Source: UBA5336 sp964415675 (lineage in GTDB: Bacteria; Pseudomonadota; Alphaproteobacteria; Caulobacterales; Hyphomonadaceae). Taken from it: a stretch of DNA of 64,000 nucleotides. A program made the position numbers and the translations under genes. This document shows, piece after piece, positions 43,092 through 52,297 of the stretch. Position 1 is the stretch's first letter. Each line of letters starts with the position of its first letter. The notes under the pieces were generated by a model, which saw nothing but the letters and a program-made list of their open reading frames with translations, did not search any database and was not told the origin of the DNA. The stretch covers positions 175,563 to 239,562 of the forward strand of contig CAYQBG010000004.1 in assembly GCA_964415675.1 (NCBI GenBank), written 5' to 3'.

Positions 43092-43787
43092 TCAGCTTTC
43101 ATTATAGCGGTAGCCGACGCCGTACAGCGTCTCGATGGCGTCGAACTCGCCGTCCACCTCGCGGAATTTCTTGCGCAGGCGCTTGATATGGCTGTCGATT
43201 GTGCGGTCATCGACATAGATCTGGTCGTCATAGGCCGCATCCATCAGCTGGTCGCGCGATTTCACGTAGCCCGGCCGCTGGGCCAGCGATTGCAGGATCA
43301 GGAATTCCGTCACGGTCAGGCGCACAGGCTCGCCCTCCCAGTTGCAGGCATGGCGGTTGGGATCGAGCGTGAGGCGCCCGCGCACGATCGGCTTGGCATC
43401 GCCCTCTTCCGGGCCGGCCACCCCGCCACGCGCCCGGCGCAGCACCGCCTTGACCCGCTCGGCCAGCAGCCGGTTCGAGCAGGGCTTTCGCACGAAATCA
43501 TCGGCGCCGATATTGAAGCTGATCACCTCGTCTATCTCCTCATCCTTGGAGGTGAGAAAGATCACTGGCAAGTCGGTCGTCTGGCGCAGGCGGCGCAGGA
43601 GCTCCATGCCGTCCATTTTCGGCATCTTGATATCGAGAATGGCAAGGTCCGGCGGATTCTCAGACAGGGCCGGCAGCGCCGCCTCGCCATCGAAATAGGT
43701 GCGCACCTCGTGGCCCTCGGCCTCGAAGAACATTTTCAGCGACGCAACGATGTTCTCGTCATCATCAACAAGTGCGAGCGTGGCCAT
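43092..43787 (-). CDS. chvI: ChvI-type two-component response regulator
   Basis: The 231-residue OmpR-family regulator has a receiver domain with D-D-D at 9-11 and phospho-acceptor Asp in LAILDIKMPKMDG, and a winged-helix output domain (about 130-228) with VRLTVTEFLILQSLA and YVDDRTIDSHIKRLRKKF. The receiver IGADDFVRKPCSNRLLAERVK region and ending DAIETLYGVGYRYNE match ChvI, which controls envelope and acid responses. The partner kinase gene chvG is usually next; here a TIR-TPR gene follows. GGAGGAGG precedes the start. Confidence 0.9.
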   Translation of the reverse strand: MATLALVDDDENIVASLKMFFEAEGHEVRTYFDGEAALPALSENPPDLAILDIKMPKMDGMELLRRLRQTTDLPVIFLTSKDEEIDEVISFNIGADDFVRKPCSNRLLAERVKAVLRRARGGVAGPEEGDAKPIVRGRLTLDPNRHACNWEGEPVRLTVTEFLILQSLAQRPGYVKSRDQLMDAAYDDQIYVDDRTIDSHIKRLRKKFREVDGEFDAIETLYGVGYRYNES

Positions 43788-44008
43788 GTCACCTCCTCCT
43801 TCCCTGTCGCGGCGCCGGGCGCATGGACCCGTGCTGGCCGCGAGGATTACCCTTCGTTTTGAACCATGCTTTGGACAGGGCGGGAAGCCCCATGCATGAA
43901 TTCAACAAAAACAGGTCATTGCCGGCACTGGCTGGCCGAGATGACGACAATATCATGATTTGTGCGGCCCCGGCGCCTTCAAATCGCCGGAATTCACCGG
44001 CGGGGCGA

Positions 44009-44362
44009 TCAGTGCCGCTTCGGCTTCGACCTGAGCGCGACATCCAGCGCGCGCCGGCCCCATTCGCTGGCCGCTTCGGGTTCGTCCGCTGCCTCGGGCG
44101 GCAGGGAGACATAGCCCATATCCATCATCTTGCCGTCGGAAGGCCGCGACCAGACAAAGGCCTCGCCACCCTCCGCTTCGAGCGCGGCGCGAAGCTCCGG
44201 ATCGGTCTTCACATAGACCTCGTCATCGGCGATAAGCGCGAACATGGTTCGCCCTGCGAAGACTCCCGCCCCGCCAAACATCTTGCGCACGGAGATATTG
44301 CCGATCGGCTCGAACAATTCCTCGACGAAATCGAAATACGGATCCTGCTGGCGCTGTTGCAT
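44009..44362 (-). CDS. TfoX/Sxy N-terminal domain protein
   Basis: The 117-residue protein shows the TfoX-N pattern: DPYFDFVEELFEPIGNISVRKMFGG, MFALIADDEVYVKTD and MMDMGYVSLPPEA. TfoX/Sxy relatives regulate competence genes in gammaproteobacteria; this stand-alone domain probably has another role here. I start at ATG 44362 rather than 44425 because the conserved body begins there. The 221 bases downstream (43788-44008) contain no supported gene. Confidence 0.75.
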   Translation of the reverse strand: MQQRQQDPYFDFVEELFEPIGNISVRKMFGGAGVFAGRTMFALIADDEVYVKTDPELRAALEAEGGEAFVWSRPSDGKMMDMGYVSLPPEAADEPEAASEWGRRALDVALRSKPKRH

Positions 44363-44580
44363 CGTATTCAGACGCCTCCCTGCGCCCGGCGCGTCCTGTT
44401 CGTCATCAATCACGTGTCCCCTCACATCGACATGTGCGTATCCGGACCGTCAGACCGGCCCGTATCGCAATTGCGTCCCACCAATTGAGTAGGACGCCCA
44501 GCGCTCTGGCGGTCAAGCCATGGCGTACAGTTTGCGGTTGGCAGACTGCAGTTCCAGCGCGCTTCAGTGCGCGCAGCAGG

Positions 44581-47500
44581 CTAACCGCCGATGCTGGCGG
44601 CCCGGGCGTTGAGGCCGCTCACAAGGGCTGCGTCAATCGTCCCGCTGGCCGCCAGCCCGTTCGCCTCCTGATAGCTGCGGATTGCCTCGCGCGTGGCTGG
44701 CCCCATCACGCCATCGGCCGGGCCGGCATCGTAGCCCAGCGCGTTAAGAGCGGTCTGCACGGCACTCACGCGCGGCGCTGAGGAATTGGCCCAGGCTTTT
44801 GGGGAAATATCGCCATTTGCGACAGGGTCAGCTGTTTGTGCCGACCAGGCTGCCGCGCGGCGCTCTGCATTGCGGGCCTCATCGAGGGACACGCGCTCGC
44901 GCATCGCATCCATCATTTCGCGCGCGCCCGGGTCTCCCTGCCGGTCGGCCACGGAGAACCAGAACAAGGCTTCCGCCGGATCGGGAGAAATTCCAAGCCC
45001 CTGATCATAGAGAACGCCGAGATTGTACTGGCTGTCGACAACGCCATGTTGCGACGCCCTGCCAAACCATTCCACTGCGCCGGCATAGCTTTGCGGGCCA
45101 CCTTCACCTTCCGCCATATACACGGCGAAATCGTGCATCGCCTTGACATTGCCGCCACGGGCGGCGCGCTCAGTCCATTTGCGCGCCTCAGCCAGGTCGC
45201 GCGACACGCCGAGCCCCTTTTCATGCAATTTCGCCAGCCGGTATTGCGCGGGCGCGAGGCCCTGACCGGCTGATTTGCGGATCAGTTCGGCCCCGATGGC
45301 AAAATCGCCTGCATCCAGCCTGTCGCGGCCAAGCTGGAACTGCGCCAAGCGGTCACCGGCTTCGGCGGCCTGTTCCAGGCTGGGCTTTTCCGGGATCGGA
45401 TCGAAACTCACCGTCCGGATCGGCTCAGCCGCCTTTGGTGTTTCGCTGCCGCCCGGGCTCACCTTCGGCGACTGGTCTGCATCGCCCTGCATATCAGGCC
45501 CGCTCTTCACTGTATCGGCGGGCTCGGGATCAAACAGATCATCAGCTTCGGCGGTGGTATAGTCGGACAGCTCTTGCCCAGGCAGCGCAGCTGTATCCGG
45601 CGCCTCGCGCGCCAGCCAGTCCGTCTCGGCGACGGCCAATTCGGGCTGCATACTCGCAATCTGGCTGCCGCGGCGCGCCTCGGCCGGCCTCTCTGCATTC
45701 GACTGGGCCTGCACGGTCTCGTTGCCAGGCTCTTTGCCGCGCAGAGTCAGATAGCCTGCACCGGCCGCGGCCACGACCACAACAGATGCTGCCGCATAGA
45801 GCGGCAGTCGCCCGCGTGCCGAGCGCTGTTTCGCTGCCGCCTCAGGGCCACTTCCGCGTCCGCCATCGCCCGCAGCCGCAATGGCTGCTGCTCTTGCACG
45901 CGCAATATAGTCAGACGCGTCGGTATCCTCGACCAGGCGCGGAGCAGGAGGCTGGCGTTCTGCGGCAGCCTCTGGCTGCGCCGGTGCCGGCTGTCCGGCC
46001 AGATCTTCGAGAGTCTCTTCGAAAGTGTCTTCGAAGATGTCGCTCTCGCGTGCCTCGCTGACGCCATCATCAAGAAAATCAAATTCATCGAAAGGTGCGT
46101 TCGAAGCGGCTTCGGCAGGCGCGTCATCAGCCGACCCGGCGCGATAATCCTCATCGCTTGGTGTGTCCCATTCGGGCAGCCCAGGTTCGAATTCATCATC
46201 AGCCGGATCACCAACGGGCGCGCCATTGCGTCCGGGCGAAGGGCGGGAGGGATCGGGGAACGTATCTGCGAAGTCGACAAGCGCTGAGGCAACGCCACCG
46301 CCCTGTTCGATCACATCCAGGCGACTGGCCAGCGAGGTAATCGCACGCTGGACCGGAGAGACCTTGGTGTCGGCCTCCTGGCGAAGCTGCTCAAACCGTT
46401 CGGACACGTTTGACAGGACATCGGACAGGCGCGAATCCTGGCGCTTCTCGGCATCGTCGAGACGCTGGGCAATATCCTGAACCACTTGTTCCTGGCGCGA
46501 CTGCAGGCGGTGAGCCACCCCGGCCACCTGTTCGCCGACCTGTTCGATGGCGCGCGCGGAGCGGTCTTCACTGTCCTGGACGCGCTGTTCTAGCCTTTCC
46601 GCCAGTTTGCCCATCTCGCTGCCGACGCGCTCGATGGCGGAATTCTCGCGCCCTTCGATTTCGCCGATTCGAGATTCAAATTCCTCGCCCAGACGAATCA
46701 CTTCCTCACGCACGGCCTCGGCGCCGGCGATATCGTTTCGCTGTTCAACCTGTGTCAGGCGCGCGTCAAGCCCATTGGAAATCCGGCTAACATGCTCACC
46801 GACCGTTTCGATGGCGCGGGCCTGGCGGTCCTCTGACGCAAACAGGCGCTCGCGCACATCAAGGAGGGATTGCTCAAGCTTGCCGAACGCTTCCGGATCG
46901 GCTGAACGCGCTGTTTCATCGATCTGGCGGGCCAGTTCAGCCCGCGCACTGTCCACACTCTGGCGCAACTCCTCTGCCAGTCCCTCAAAGCGCTGTTCAA
47001 ACTGAGCGCGCAATGCGTCAGCTGCGTCCGGGCTGGCATGTTCCGCCACTGTCTCGATCCGTTTGTCGAGATGATCGAAGCTCGTCTCCAGACTCCGCAG
47101 GGCCGCATCAGTGGTCGTTTCGGCGCGGTTGAGGCGCTCCTGAATGCGCAACATGGTCTGTTCCATGGACCCGATCGCGCCAGTGACATCTGCCTCGACC
47201 TTGTCCATCCGCCCGGACATCTCTTCAGCCCGCCCGAGCTTCTCGCCGACCCGCGTTTCCAGCATCGAGAAACGTTCCGAAAGGTGCTGCGCGGTGCCTT
47301 CGGCGCGGAGTTCGGCCTGCTCGACGCTTTTCTCGACACGCGCGGCCGCTTCGGAGAGCGTGGAATGGACCTTGGCCTCCATCCCCTCCACGCGGTCAGA
47401 CAGGTCGCAGAAGCCAGTCTCGACACGCCCGCGAATGGCGTCTGACTCATCCTGGTGACGGGCGTTCTCCTCATAGACATGGCTCGCCAGCTTTCCGAGC

Positions 47501-47958
47501 GCTGTTTCGAGCGATTTCAGCGCTTCGAGATTGCGTTCATTGCTGTCATCGCCCTCCAGATGGCGAACCTTTTCAGACAACGCATCATGGGTCGCGCGCA
47601 GATCGTCGATAAGTCCGTCGACATGCGAGCTGACTGTGTTCTGTTTATCCTCGGTCCGCTCAAGCCGCGCCAGCAGCCCGAGCACTGACTGGTCAATGCC
47701 AGTGATCGCCAGCGTCGAACGCGCCTCAGCGGCTTCGACACGGCGTGTAAGCTGGTCGAGCGTACCAGCGACATCGCCCCGCACTGTGGATGCCGCGCCG
47801 GGGCCAGAGGGGTTGTCTGCAGCGTCGCCACCCTCTTCGAGGATCAGCCTGTTGAGATAATCACCAAGAGACAGCCCTTCCTCGCGCGCCGCCTCTCGGG
47901 CCGCAGCCCTTGCGCGCTGGTCGATGCCCTTCAAATTCCATGGGCCGCGATCGGTCAT
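44581..47958 (-). CDS. podJ: PodJ-like polar localisation protein
   Basis: This is the longest gene in the window (1125 residues). The start MTDRGPWNLKGIDQRARAAA, with GGAG upstream, is like the Caulobacter PodJ N-terminus. A long coiled-coil cytoplasmic region (about 70-560) and an acidic stretch (DEFDFLDDGVSE) are followed by one membrane helix (about 718-738). Sel1-like repeats (about 873-1020; DRLAQFQLGRDRLDAGDFA, AAQYRLAKLHEKGLG type) and a C-terminal peptidoglycan-binding domain (about 1063-1120, VQTALNALGYDAGPADG) lie in the periplasm. PodJ organises the old pole and holdfast/flagellar machinery. Confidence 0.8.
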   Translation of the reverse strand: MTDRGPWNLKGIDQRARAAAREAAREEGLSLGDYLNRLILEEGGDAADNPSGPGAASTVRGDVAGTLDQLTRRVEAAEARSTLAITGIDQSVLGLLARLERTEDKQNTVSSHVDGLIDDLRATHDALSEKVRHLEGDDSNERNLEALKSLETALGKLASHVYEENARHQDESDAIRGRVETGFCDLSDRVEGMEAKVHSTLSEAAARVEKSVEQAELRAEGTAQHLSERFSMLETRVGEKLGRAEEMSGRMDKVEADVTGAIGSMEQTMLRIQERLNRAETTTDAALRSLETSFDHLDKRIETVAEHASPDAADALRAQFEQRFEGLAEELRQSVDSARAELARQIDETARSADPEAFGKLEQSLLDVRERLFASEDRQARAIETVGEHVSRISNGLDARLTQVEQRNDIAGAEAVREEVIRLGEEFESRIGEIEGRENSAIERVGSEMGKLAERLEQRVQDSEDRSARAIEQVGEQVAGVAHRLQSRQEQVVQDIAQRLDDAEKRQDSRLSDVLSNVSERFEQLRQEADTKVSPVQRAITSLASRLDVIEQGGGVASALVDFADTFPDPSRPSPGRNGAPVGDPADDEFEPGLPEWDTPSDEDYRAGSADDAPAEAASNAPFDEFDFLDDGVSEARESDIFEDTFEETLEDLAGQPAPAQPEAAAERQPPAPRLVEDTDASDYIARARAAAIAAAGDGGRGSGPEAAAKQRSARGRLPLYAAASVVVVAAAGAGYLTLRGKEPGNETVQAQSNAERPAEARRGSQIASMQPELAVAETDWLAREAPDTAALPGQELSDYTTAEADDLFDPEPADTVKSGPDMQGDADQSPKVSPGGSETPKAAEPIRTVSFDPIPEKPSLEQAAEAGDRLAQFQLGRDRLDAGDFAIGAELIRKSAGQGLAPAQYRLAKLHEKGLGVSRDLAEARKWTERAARGGNVKAMHDFAVYMAEGEGGPQSYAGAVEWFGRASQHGVVDSQYNLGVLYDQGLGISPDPAEALFWFSVADRQGDPGAREMMDAMRERVSLDEARNAERRAAAWSAQTADPVANGDISPKAWANSSAPRVSAVQTALNALGYDAGPADGVMGPATREAIRSYQEANGLAASGTIDAALVSGLNARAASIGG

Positions 47959-48036
47959 CAGGACGCTCCATACACTCGGCTGCACAGAACTTGTGCGCAA
48001 TTCGCCAGATTCGGGTAAGCATTTGCCCATGTCGCC

Positions 48037-48051
48037 TTAAAGCGGAGTTAA
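48037..48051. promoter_or_regulatory. CtrA box (TTAA-N7-TTAA)
   Basis: A perfect TTAA (48037-48040), seven bases, TTAA (48048-48051) sits between the podJ-like gene (start 47958, minus) and the MerR gene (start 48154, plus). A third TTAA follows at 48056. CtrA is the master cell-cycle regulator in these bacteria and binds this sequence. Confidence 0.7.
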
Positions 48052-48110
48052 AGGGTTAAAACTGGGAAGATTCCCGGTAACCTGACGCAAAGTCATCCTG
48101 TGGGGTCAAT

Positions 48111-48146
48111 CTTGACGTTGACGTTCGCGTAAGCGCACGTCATAGT
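48111..48146 (+). promoter_or_regulatory. Promoter and dyad upstream of MerR gene
   Basis: A TTGACG (48118-48123) with a 17-base spacer to CATAGT (48141-48146) forms a promoter whose start would fall at the MerR ATG (48154). The sequence CTTGACGTT...GCGTAAG (48111-48133) is an imperfect inverted repeat with a CTT-CACG-type end, the kind of site MerR family regulators of acyl-CoA metabolism use. Confidence 0.5.
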
Positions 48147-48153
48147 TCTAGTC

Positions 48154-48633
48154 ATGCCTGATACAGCTTCTTCGCTTTCCGTGGCCGATGCCCGGACCTA
48201 CACGATCTCGGAGCTAGCGCGCGAGTTCGGTGTCACCCCGCGCGCCCTGCGCTTTTACGAAGACAAGGACATGCTCCATCCTGCCCGAGACGGGATGATG
48301 CGTGTCTATTCCAACCGGGACCGGGCGCGCCTGAAGATCATCCTTCAATGCAAGCGGGTTGGCCTGCCGCTTGCCGATATCCGCGAGATTCTCGATCTCT
48401 ACGCCATGGATGACGGCCAGCGTTCGCAGATGCGCGAGGCACTGAACAAGTTTCGCATACAGTCTGACCGTCTGCGCCAGCAACGCGAGGATATCGAGTC
48501 CGCAATCGGCGAGCTGACGCGCGGCATGGCCTGGCTTGAACAGCAGATTGAGCGTATCGGTCCGGGTGATGAAGGCGCCGAGCGGGTGGCCGCGTATGAA
48601 AAGCTTGCCAGGGAACGGCTGGAAAATAGCTGA
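48154..48633 (+). CDS. MerR family transcriptional regulator
   Basis: The 159-residue protein has the MerR winged helix-turn-helix (TISELAREFGVTPRALRFYEDKDML, about 13-37), RVYSNRDRARLKIILQCKRVGL and a long dimerisation coiled coil. It lacks extra Cys for metals, so it is likely an acyl-CoA or branched-chain catabolism regulator of the LiuR group, in line with the acyl-CoA dehydrogenase just downstream. No ribosome site is visible, and the promoter predicts a leaderless transcript. Confidence 0.88.
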   Translation: MPDTASSLSVADARTYTISELAREFGVTPRALRFYEDKDMLHPARDGMMRVYSNRDRARLKIILQCKRVGLPLADIREILDLYAMDDGQRSQMREALNKFRIQSDRLRQQREDIESAIGELTRGMAWLEQQIERIGPGDEGAERVAAYEKLARERLENS

Positions 48634-48688
48634 AGAGCGCGCTAACTGGGGCAAGATCATCTTTCGAATGTGACCTACGGAGTTGTCC

Positions 48689-50476
48689 ATGCCCCGCTAC
48701 GCGGCCCCTGTCCGGGATATGCAATTTATCCTGCATGACCTGCTTGCCATCGAGAAACATTCGAACCTCGCCGGCTTCTCCGAAATATCCCGCGACCTGG
48801 TCAGCCAGATACTCGAGCAGGGAGGCAAATTCGCAAGCGAGGTGCTGCACCCCCTCAACACGGTCGGCGACCGCGAAGGCTGCACGCGCCATGACGATGC
48901 TTCAGTGTCCACGCCGACCGGCTTTGCGGACGCTTATCGCCAGCTCGTGGAGAGCGGCTACCAGATGCTCAGTGCGCCCGAGGAGATGGGCGGGCAGAAT
49001 CTGCCGAACGTATTGCACACGGCCTGGAGCGAGATGGTCTCCTCGGCGAACATGGCCTTCGGCATGTATCCCGGCCTCACCCATGGCGCCTTCCAGGCCC
49101 TGATGGCGGCGGGCAGCGCGGAACAGAAAGCGCTTTACGGGCCGAAAATGGCATCTGGCGAATGGGCCGGCACCATGAACCTGACCGAGCCGCATTGCGG
49201 AACAGATCTCGGCCTGCTCAAGACGAAGGCTGCTGAGCGCGGCGATGGCTCTTATTCCATTTCCGGCCAGAAGATCTGGATTTCCGGCGGAGAACAGGAT
49301 CTGACCGAGAATATCATCCACCTTGTCCTTGCCCGGATTGAGGGCGCACCGGAGGGCGTGAAGGGCATCTCGCTTTTCGTCGTGCCGAAATTCATCGTGA
49401 ATGAGGATGGCAGCCTTGGCGATCGCAACGCCGTCTCCTGCGGCGGGCTTGAGGAGAAGATGGGCATTCACGGCAATGCCACCTGCGTGATGAATTATGA
49501 CGGCGCGCAGGGCTGGCTGGTCGGCGAGGAGAACAAAGGCCTTAAAGCCATGTTCGTTATGATGAACGAGGCCCGGCTCGGCGTCGGCCTGCAGGGACTC
49601 TCACAGGCTGAGATTGCGCGCCAGAATGCGGCCGATTTCGCCAATGACCGCTTGCAGGGCCGCTCGCTCACCGGTGCGAAGAACGCAGAAGGGCCAGCCG
49701 ATCCGATCATCGTTCATCCGGATGTGCGCCGCATGCTGATGGACACGCGCGCCATCGTCGAGGGCTCGCGCGCCTTCTGCTACTGGGTCGCGCTACAGGG
49801 CGACCTGGAACACCGCTCGGAAGACGAAAAGACGCGCGAAAAAGCCGGTGACTATATGGCGCTTATGACGCCGGTCGTGAAAGCCTTCCTGACCGACCGG
49901 GGCCTGAAGGCCTGTATCGACAGTATGCAGGTACTCGGCGGATCGGGCTTTACCCGCGAATGGGGGCTGGAACAATATGTCCGCGATGTGCGCATCACGC
50001 TGATCTATGAGGGCACCAATGGCATACAGGCGCTCGACCTTGTCGGGCGCAAGCTGGCGGCCAATGGCGGGCGCGCGATCTTCACCTTCTTTGCCGAGAT
50101 CGATGATCATGTCAGCGCAAAAGAGGGTAATGAGGAGCTCGCCCCCTTCATCGACGGCCTTGCGAGCGCCAAGGTGCAGCTGAAAGAGGCGACCGACTGG
50201 CTGATGGAAAATGGCATGTCCAATTTCGACAATGCCGGCGCGGGTTCGCATGATTACCTGCAGCTCTTCGGCCTCACCGCGCTGGCCTATATGTGGGCAA
50301 AAATGGCTGAGGCCGCGCTGGAACAGGCCGGCAGCGGCGATCCGTTCTACGCGGACAAGCTGGTGACCGGGCGCTATTTCGTCGACCGGCTCCTGCCTGA
50401 AGCTGCGAGCCACCTTGCCAAGGTCAAGGCCGGTGCTGACTCGATGATGGCGCTGGAAGCTGAGCGGTTTGGCTGA
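48689..50476 (+). CDS. Acyl-CoA dehydrogenase (C-terminal extended family)
   Basis: At 595 residues this belongs to the long ACAD group with an extra C-terminal helical domain. It has LTEPHCGTDLGLLKTKA, FVVPKF, EEKMGIHGNATCVMNYDGA and the FAD/acyl segment GGSGFTREWGLEQYVRDVRI with ALIYEGTNGIQALDLVGRK-like ITLIYEGTNGIQALDLVG. It oxidises an acyl-CoA at the alpha-beta position, passing electrons to ETF. The start ATG 48689 has CGGAG upstream. It lies 55 bases after the MerR gene, which probably controls it. Confidence 0.93.
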   Translation: MPRYAAPVRDMQFILHDLLAIEKHSNLAGFSEISRDLVSQILEQGGKFASEVLHPLNTVGDREGCTRHDDASVSTPTGFADAYRQLVESGYQMLSAPEEMGGQNLPNVLHTAWSEMVSSANMAFGMYPGLTHGAFQALMAAGSAEQKALYGPKMASGEWAGTMNLTEPHCGTDLGLLKTKAAERGDGSYSISGQKIWISGGEQDLTENIIHLVLARIEGAPEGVKGISLFVVPKFIVNEDGSLGDRNAVSCGGLEEKMGIHGNATCVMNYDGAQGWLVGEENKGLKAMFVMMNEARLGVGLQGLSQAEIARQNAADFANDRLQGRSLTGAKNAEGPADPIIVHPDVRRMLMDTRAIVEGSRAFCYWVALQGDLEHRSEDEKTREKAGDYMALMTPVVKAFLTDRGLKACIDSMQVLGGSGFTREWGLEQYVRDVRITLIYEGTNGIQALDLVGRKLAANGGRAIFTFFAEIDDHVSAKEGNEELAPFIDGLASAKVQLKEATDWLMENGMSNFDNAGAGSHDYLQLFGLTALAYMWAKMAEAALEQAGSGDPFYADKLVTGRYFVDRLLPEAASHLAKVKAGADSMMALEAERFG

Positions 50477-50606
50477 GTGATGATAGCGCGAAGCTGACAT
50501 TCGCGAACGGTGTGCCAACGAAGTGGCTTGTCAGATGTCGGGCAGGGGAGATTTCAGCCCGATTGGGCGCCCGCCTTCCAGATTCGGCAGAACGGGTCGG
50601 CGCCGC

Positions 50607-51005
50607 TCAGAGCATGTTCAGCTGCAGGCGAGCCTCATCCGACATGCGCGAGGGATCCCAGGGCGGATCGAAGGTGAGGCGAACCTCGACATCCTCGACA
50701 CCCTCAACGCCGCGGGCGGCATTTTCCACCCAGCCCGGCATCTCGCCGGCCACGGGGCAGCCCGGCGCTGTCAGCGTCATGTCGATATCCACCTTGCGGT
50801 CGTCATCGATATCAACCTTGTAGATCAGGCCGAGCTCGTAAATATCGACGGGAATTTCGGGGTCATAGACCGATTTGAAGGCCGCGATCAGGGCATCAGT
50901 GAGGCGGTTGAGCTCCTCCTGCGGGATAGCAGAAGCAGCCTGTTCCGCCGCCTCTGGCTCGGAAGAGACATCAATCGTGTCATGGGGGCGCATATCGTCT
51001 GGCAT
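50607..51005 (-). CDS. sufT: Fe-S assembly protein SufT (DUF59/MIP18 domain)
   Basis: The 132-residue protein has the DUF59 domain (YDPEIPVDIYELGLIYKVDI, LTAPGCPVAGEMPGWV, VRLTFDPPWDPSRMSDEA) preceded by a variable N-terminus. SufT helps mature Fe-S proteins at the end of SUF operons. A GTG at 51014 touches the sufS stop, but AGG and spacing favour ATG 51005. It is the last gene of the suf block on this strand. Confidence 0.92.
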   Translation of the reverse strand: MPDDMRPHDTIDVSSEPEAAEQAASAIPQEELNRLTDALIAAFKSVYDPEIPVDIYELGLIYKVDIDDDRKVDIDMTLTAPGCPVAGEMPGWVENAARGVEGVEDVEVRLTFDPPWDPSRMSDEARLQLNML

Positions 51006-51014
51006 ATTCAACAC

Positions 51015-52244
51015 CTATAACAGCATTCCACGGGCGCGGTCGAGCGCTTCAGCGAAAGCATCGACTTCTTCGGGCGTATTATAGACGCCGAAGCTGGCGC
51101 GGGCGGTTGCGCTGACACCAAGATGGCCCATCAGGGGTTGGGCGCAATGGTGCCCTGCCCGGATCGCGACCCCATAGCGGTCGACAATCTGTGCGAGGTC
51201 ATGAGGGTGAATGCCCTCGACACTGAAAGACAGGACCGCCCCCTTTCCCGGCGCCTGGCCATGAATGGTGAGCCCGTTGACGCCGGCCAGTGCCTCGCAG
51301 GCCCTATGATAGAGCGCATGTTCATGGGTGGTGACGGCGTCAAGGTCCAGCGCCTCGAACCAGCGAATGGCCGCGCCGAGGCCGACCGCCTCGATAATGG
51401 GCGGGGTGCCGGCCTCGAATTTGTGCGGCGGCTCATTATAGGTGATGCGGTCGGTCTCGACCGTCTCGATCATTTCCCCGCCGCCCTGATAGGGTCGCAG
51501 CCGCTCCAGCGCGGCCCGGCGGCCATAAAGCGCGCCGATCCCTGTCGGACCGTAAAGCTTGTGCCCGGAAAAGACATAGTAATCGCAACCGATGGCCTGC
51601 ACATCGACACGGGAATGAACGGCCGCCTGACAGCCATCCAGCAGCACCTGAGCGCCCGCGCCATGCGCAAGTTCCGTAATCGCGCCAGCATCTGTGAGCG
51701 TTCCAAGCACGTTAGACATATGGCTGAGCGCAACCATGCGCGTCCTGGGACCGATGGCAGTTTCCAGCCCGGCCATGTCGAGCGAACCATCCGGGTTCAG
51801 GCCCACCCATTTCAGCACCGCGCCATGGCGCTCGCGCAGGAAATGCCACGGGACGATATTGGAATGATGCTCCATGATCGACAGCACGATTTCGTCGCCG
51901 GGCGCGATCTCGCCGGCAAGGCCGCTGGCCACGAGATTGATCGCCTCGGTTGCGCCCTTGGTGAAGATGATCTCTTCAGGCGAGGGCGCGTTGAGGAACC
52001 TGCGCACATCCTCGCGCGCGCCTTCGAAGGCCTCGGTCGTCTCATTGGCCAGCGTGTGCAGGCCGCGATGCACATTGGCATAGGCGGTCCGCATCTGCCC
52101 TGCCATGGCCTCTATCACGGCTTCGGGCTTCTGCGCGCTGGCGGCATTGTCGAGATAGACCAGCGGCTTGCCATGCACCTCGCGCGCAAGGATCGGAAAT
52201 TGTGCCCGGATGGCGGCTGTGTCAAAGGCGGAGCGATCAGTCAT
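51015..52244 (-). CDS. sufS: Cysteine desulfurase SufS (class II)
   Basis: The 409-residue PLP enzyme releases sulfur from cysteine as persulfide for Fe-S assembly. It shows YLDNAASAQKPEAV, EHHSNIVPW, the PLP Lys in FSGHKLYGPTGIG (about 228) and the sulfur-accepting Cys in RAGHHCAQPLMG (about 364). I start at ATG 52244 (MTDRSAFD), because the preceding 24 codons are unlike the family. The gap to sufD is 53 bases and to sufT zero. Confidence 0.95.
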   Translation of the reverse strand: MTDRSAFDTAAIRAQFPILAREVHGKPLVYLDNAASAQKPEAVIEAMAGQMRTAYANVHRGLHTLANETTEAFEGAREDVRRFLNAPSPEEIIFTKGATEAINLVASGLAGEIAPGDEIVLSIMEHHSNIVPWHFLRERHGAVLKWVGLNPDGSLDMAGLETAIGPRTRMVALSHMSNVLGTLTDAGAITELAHGAGAQVLLDGCQAAVHSRVDVQAIGCDYYVFSGHKLYGPTGIGALYGRRAALERLRPYQGGGEMIETVETDRITYNEPPHKFEAGTPPIIEAVGLGAAIRWFEALDLDAVTTHEHALYHRACEALAGVNGLTIHGQAPGKGAVLSFSVEGIHPHDLAQIVDRYGVAIRAGHHCAQPLMGHLGVSATARASFGVYNTPEEVDAFAEALDRARGMLL

Positions 52245-52297
52245 ACAGTTGAAGTAGTCTTTCGAAATGGAATTGGCAGCCGCCGCCTCGCCGCACC

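Noticed and set aside
41706..43862. Long open frame (718 codons) on the plus strand across the TIR-TPR and chvI genes
   Set aside because: It lies entirely opposite recognisable TIR-TPR and ChvI genes and has an Arg/His-rich, low-complexity translation. Long antisense frames are expected in GC-rich DNA.
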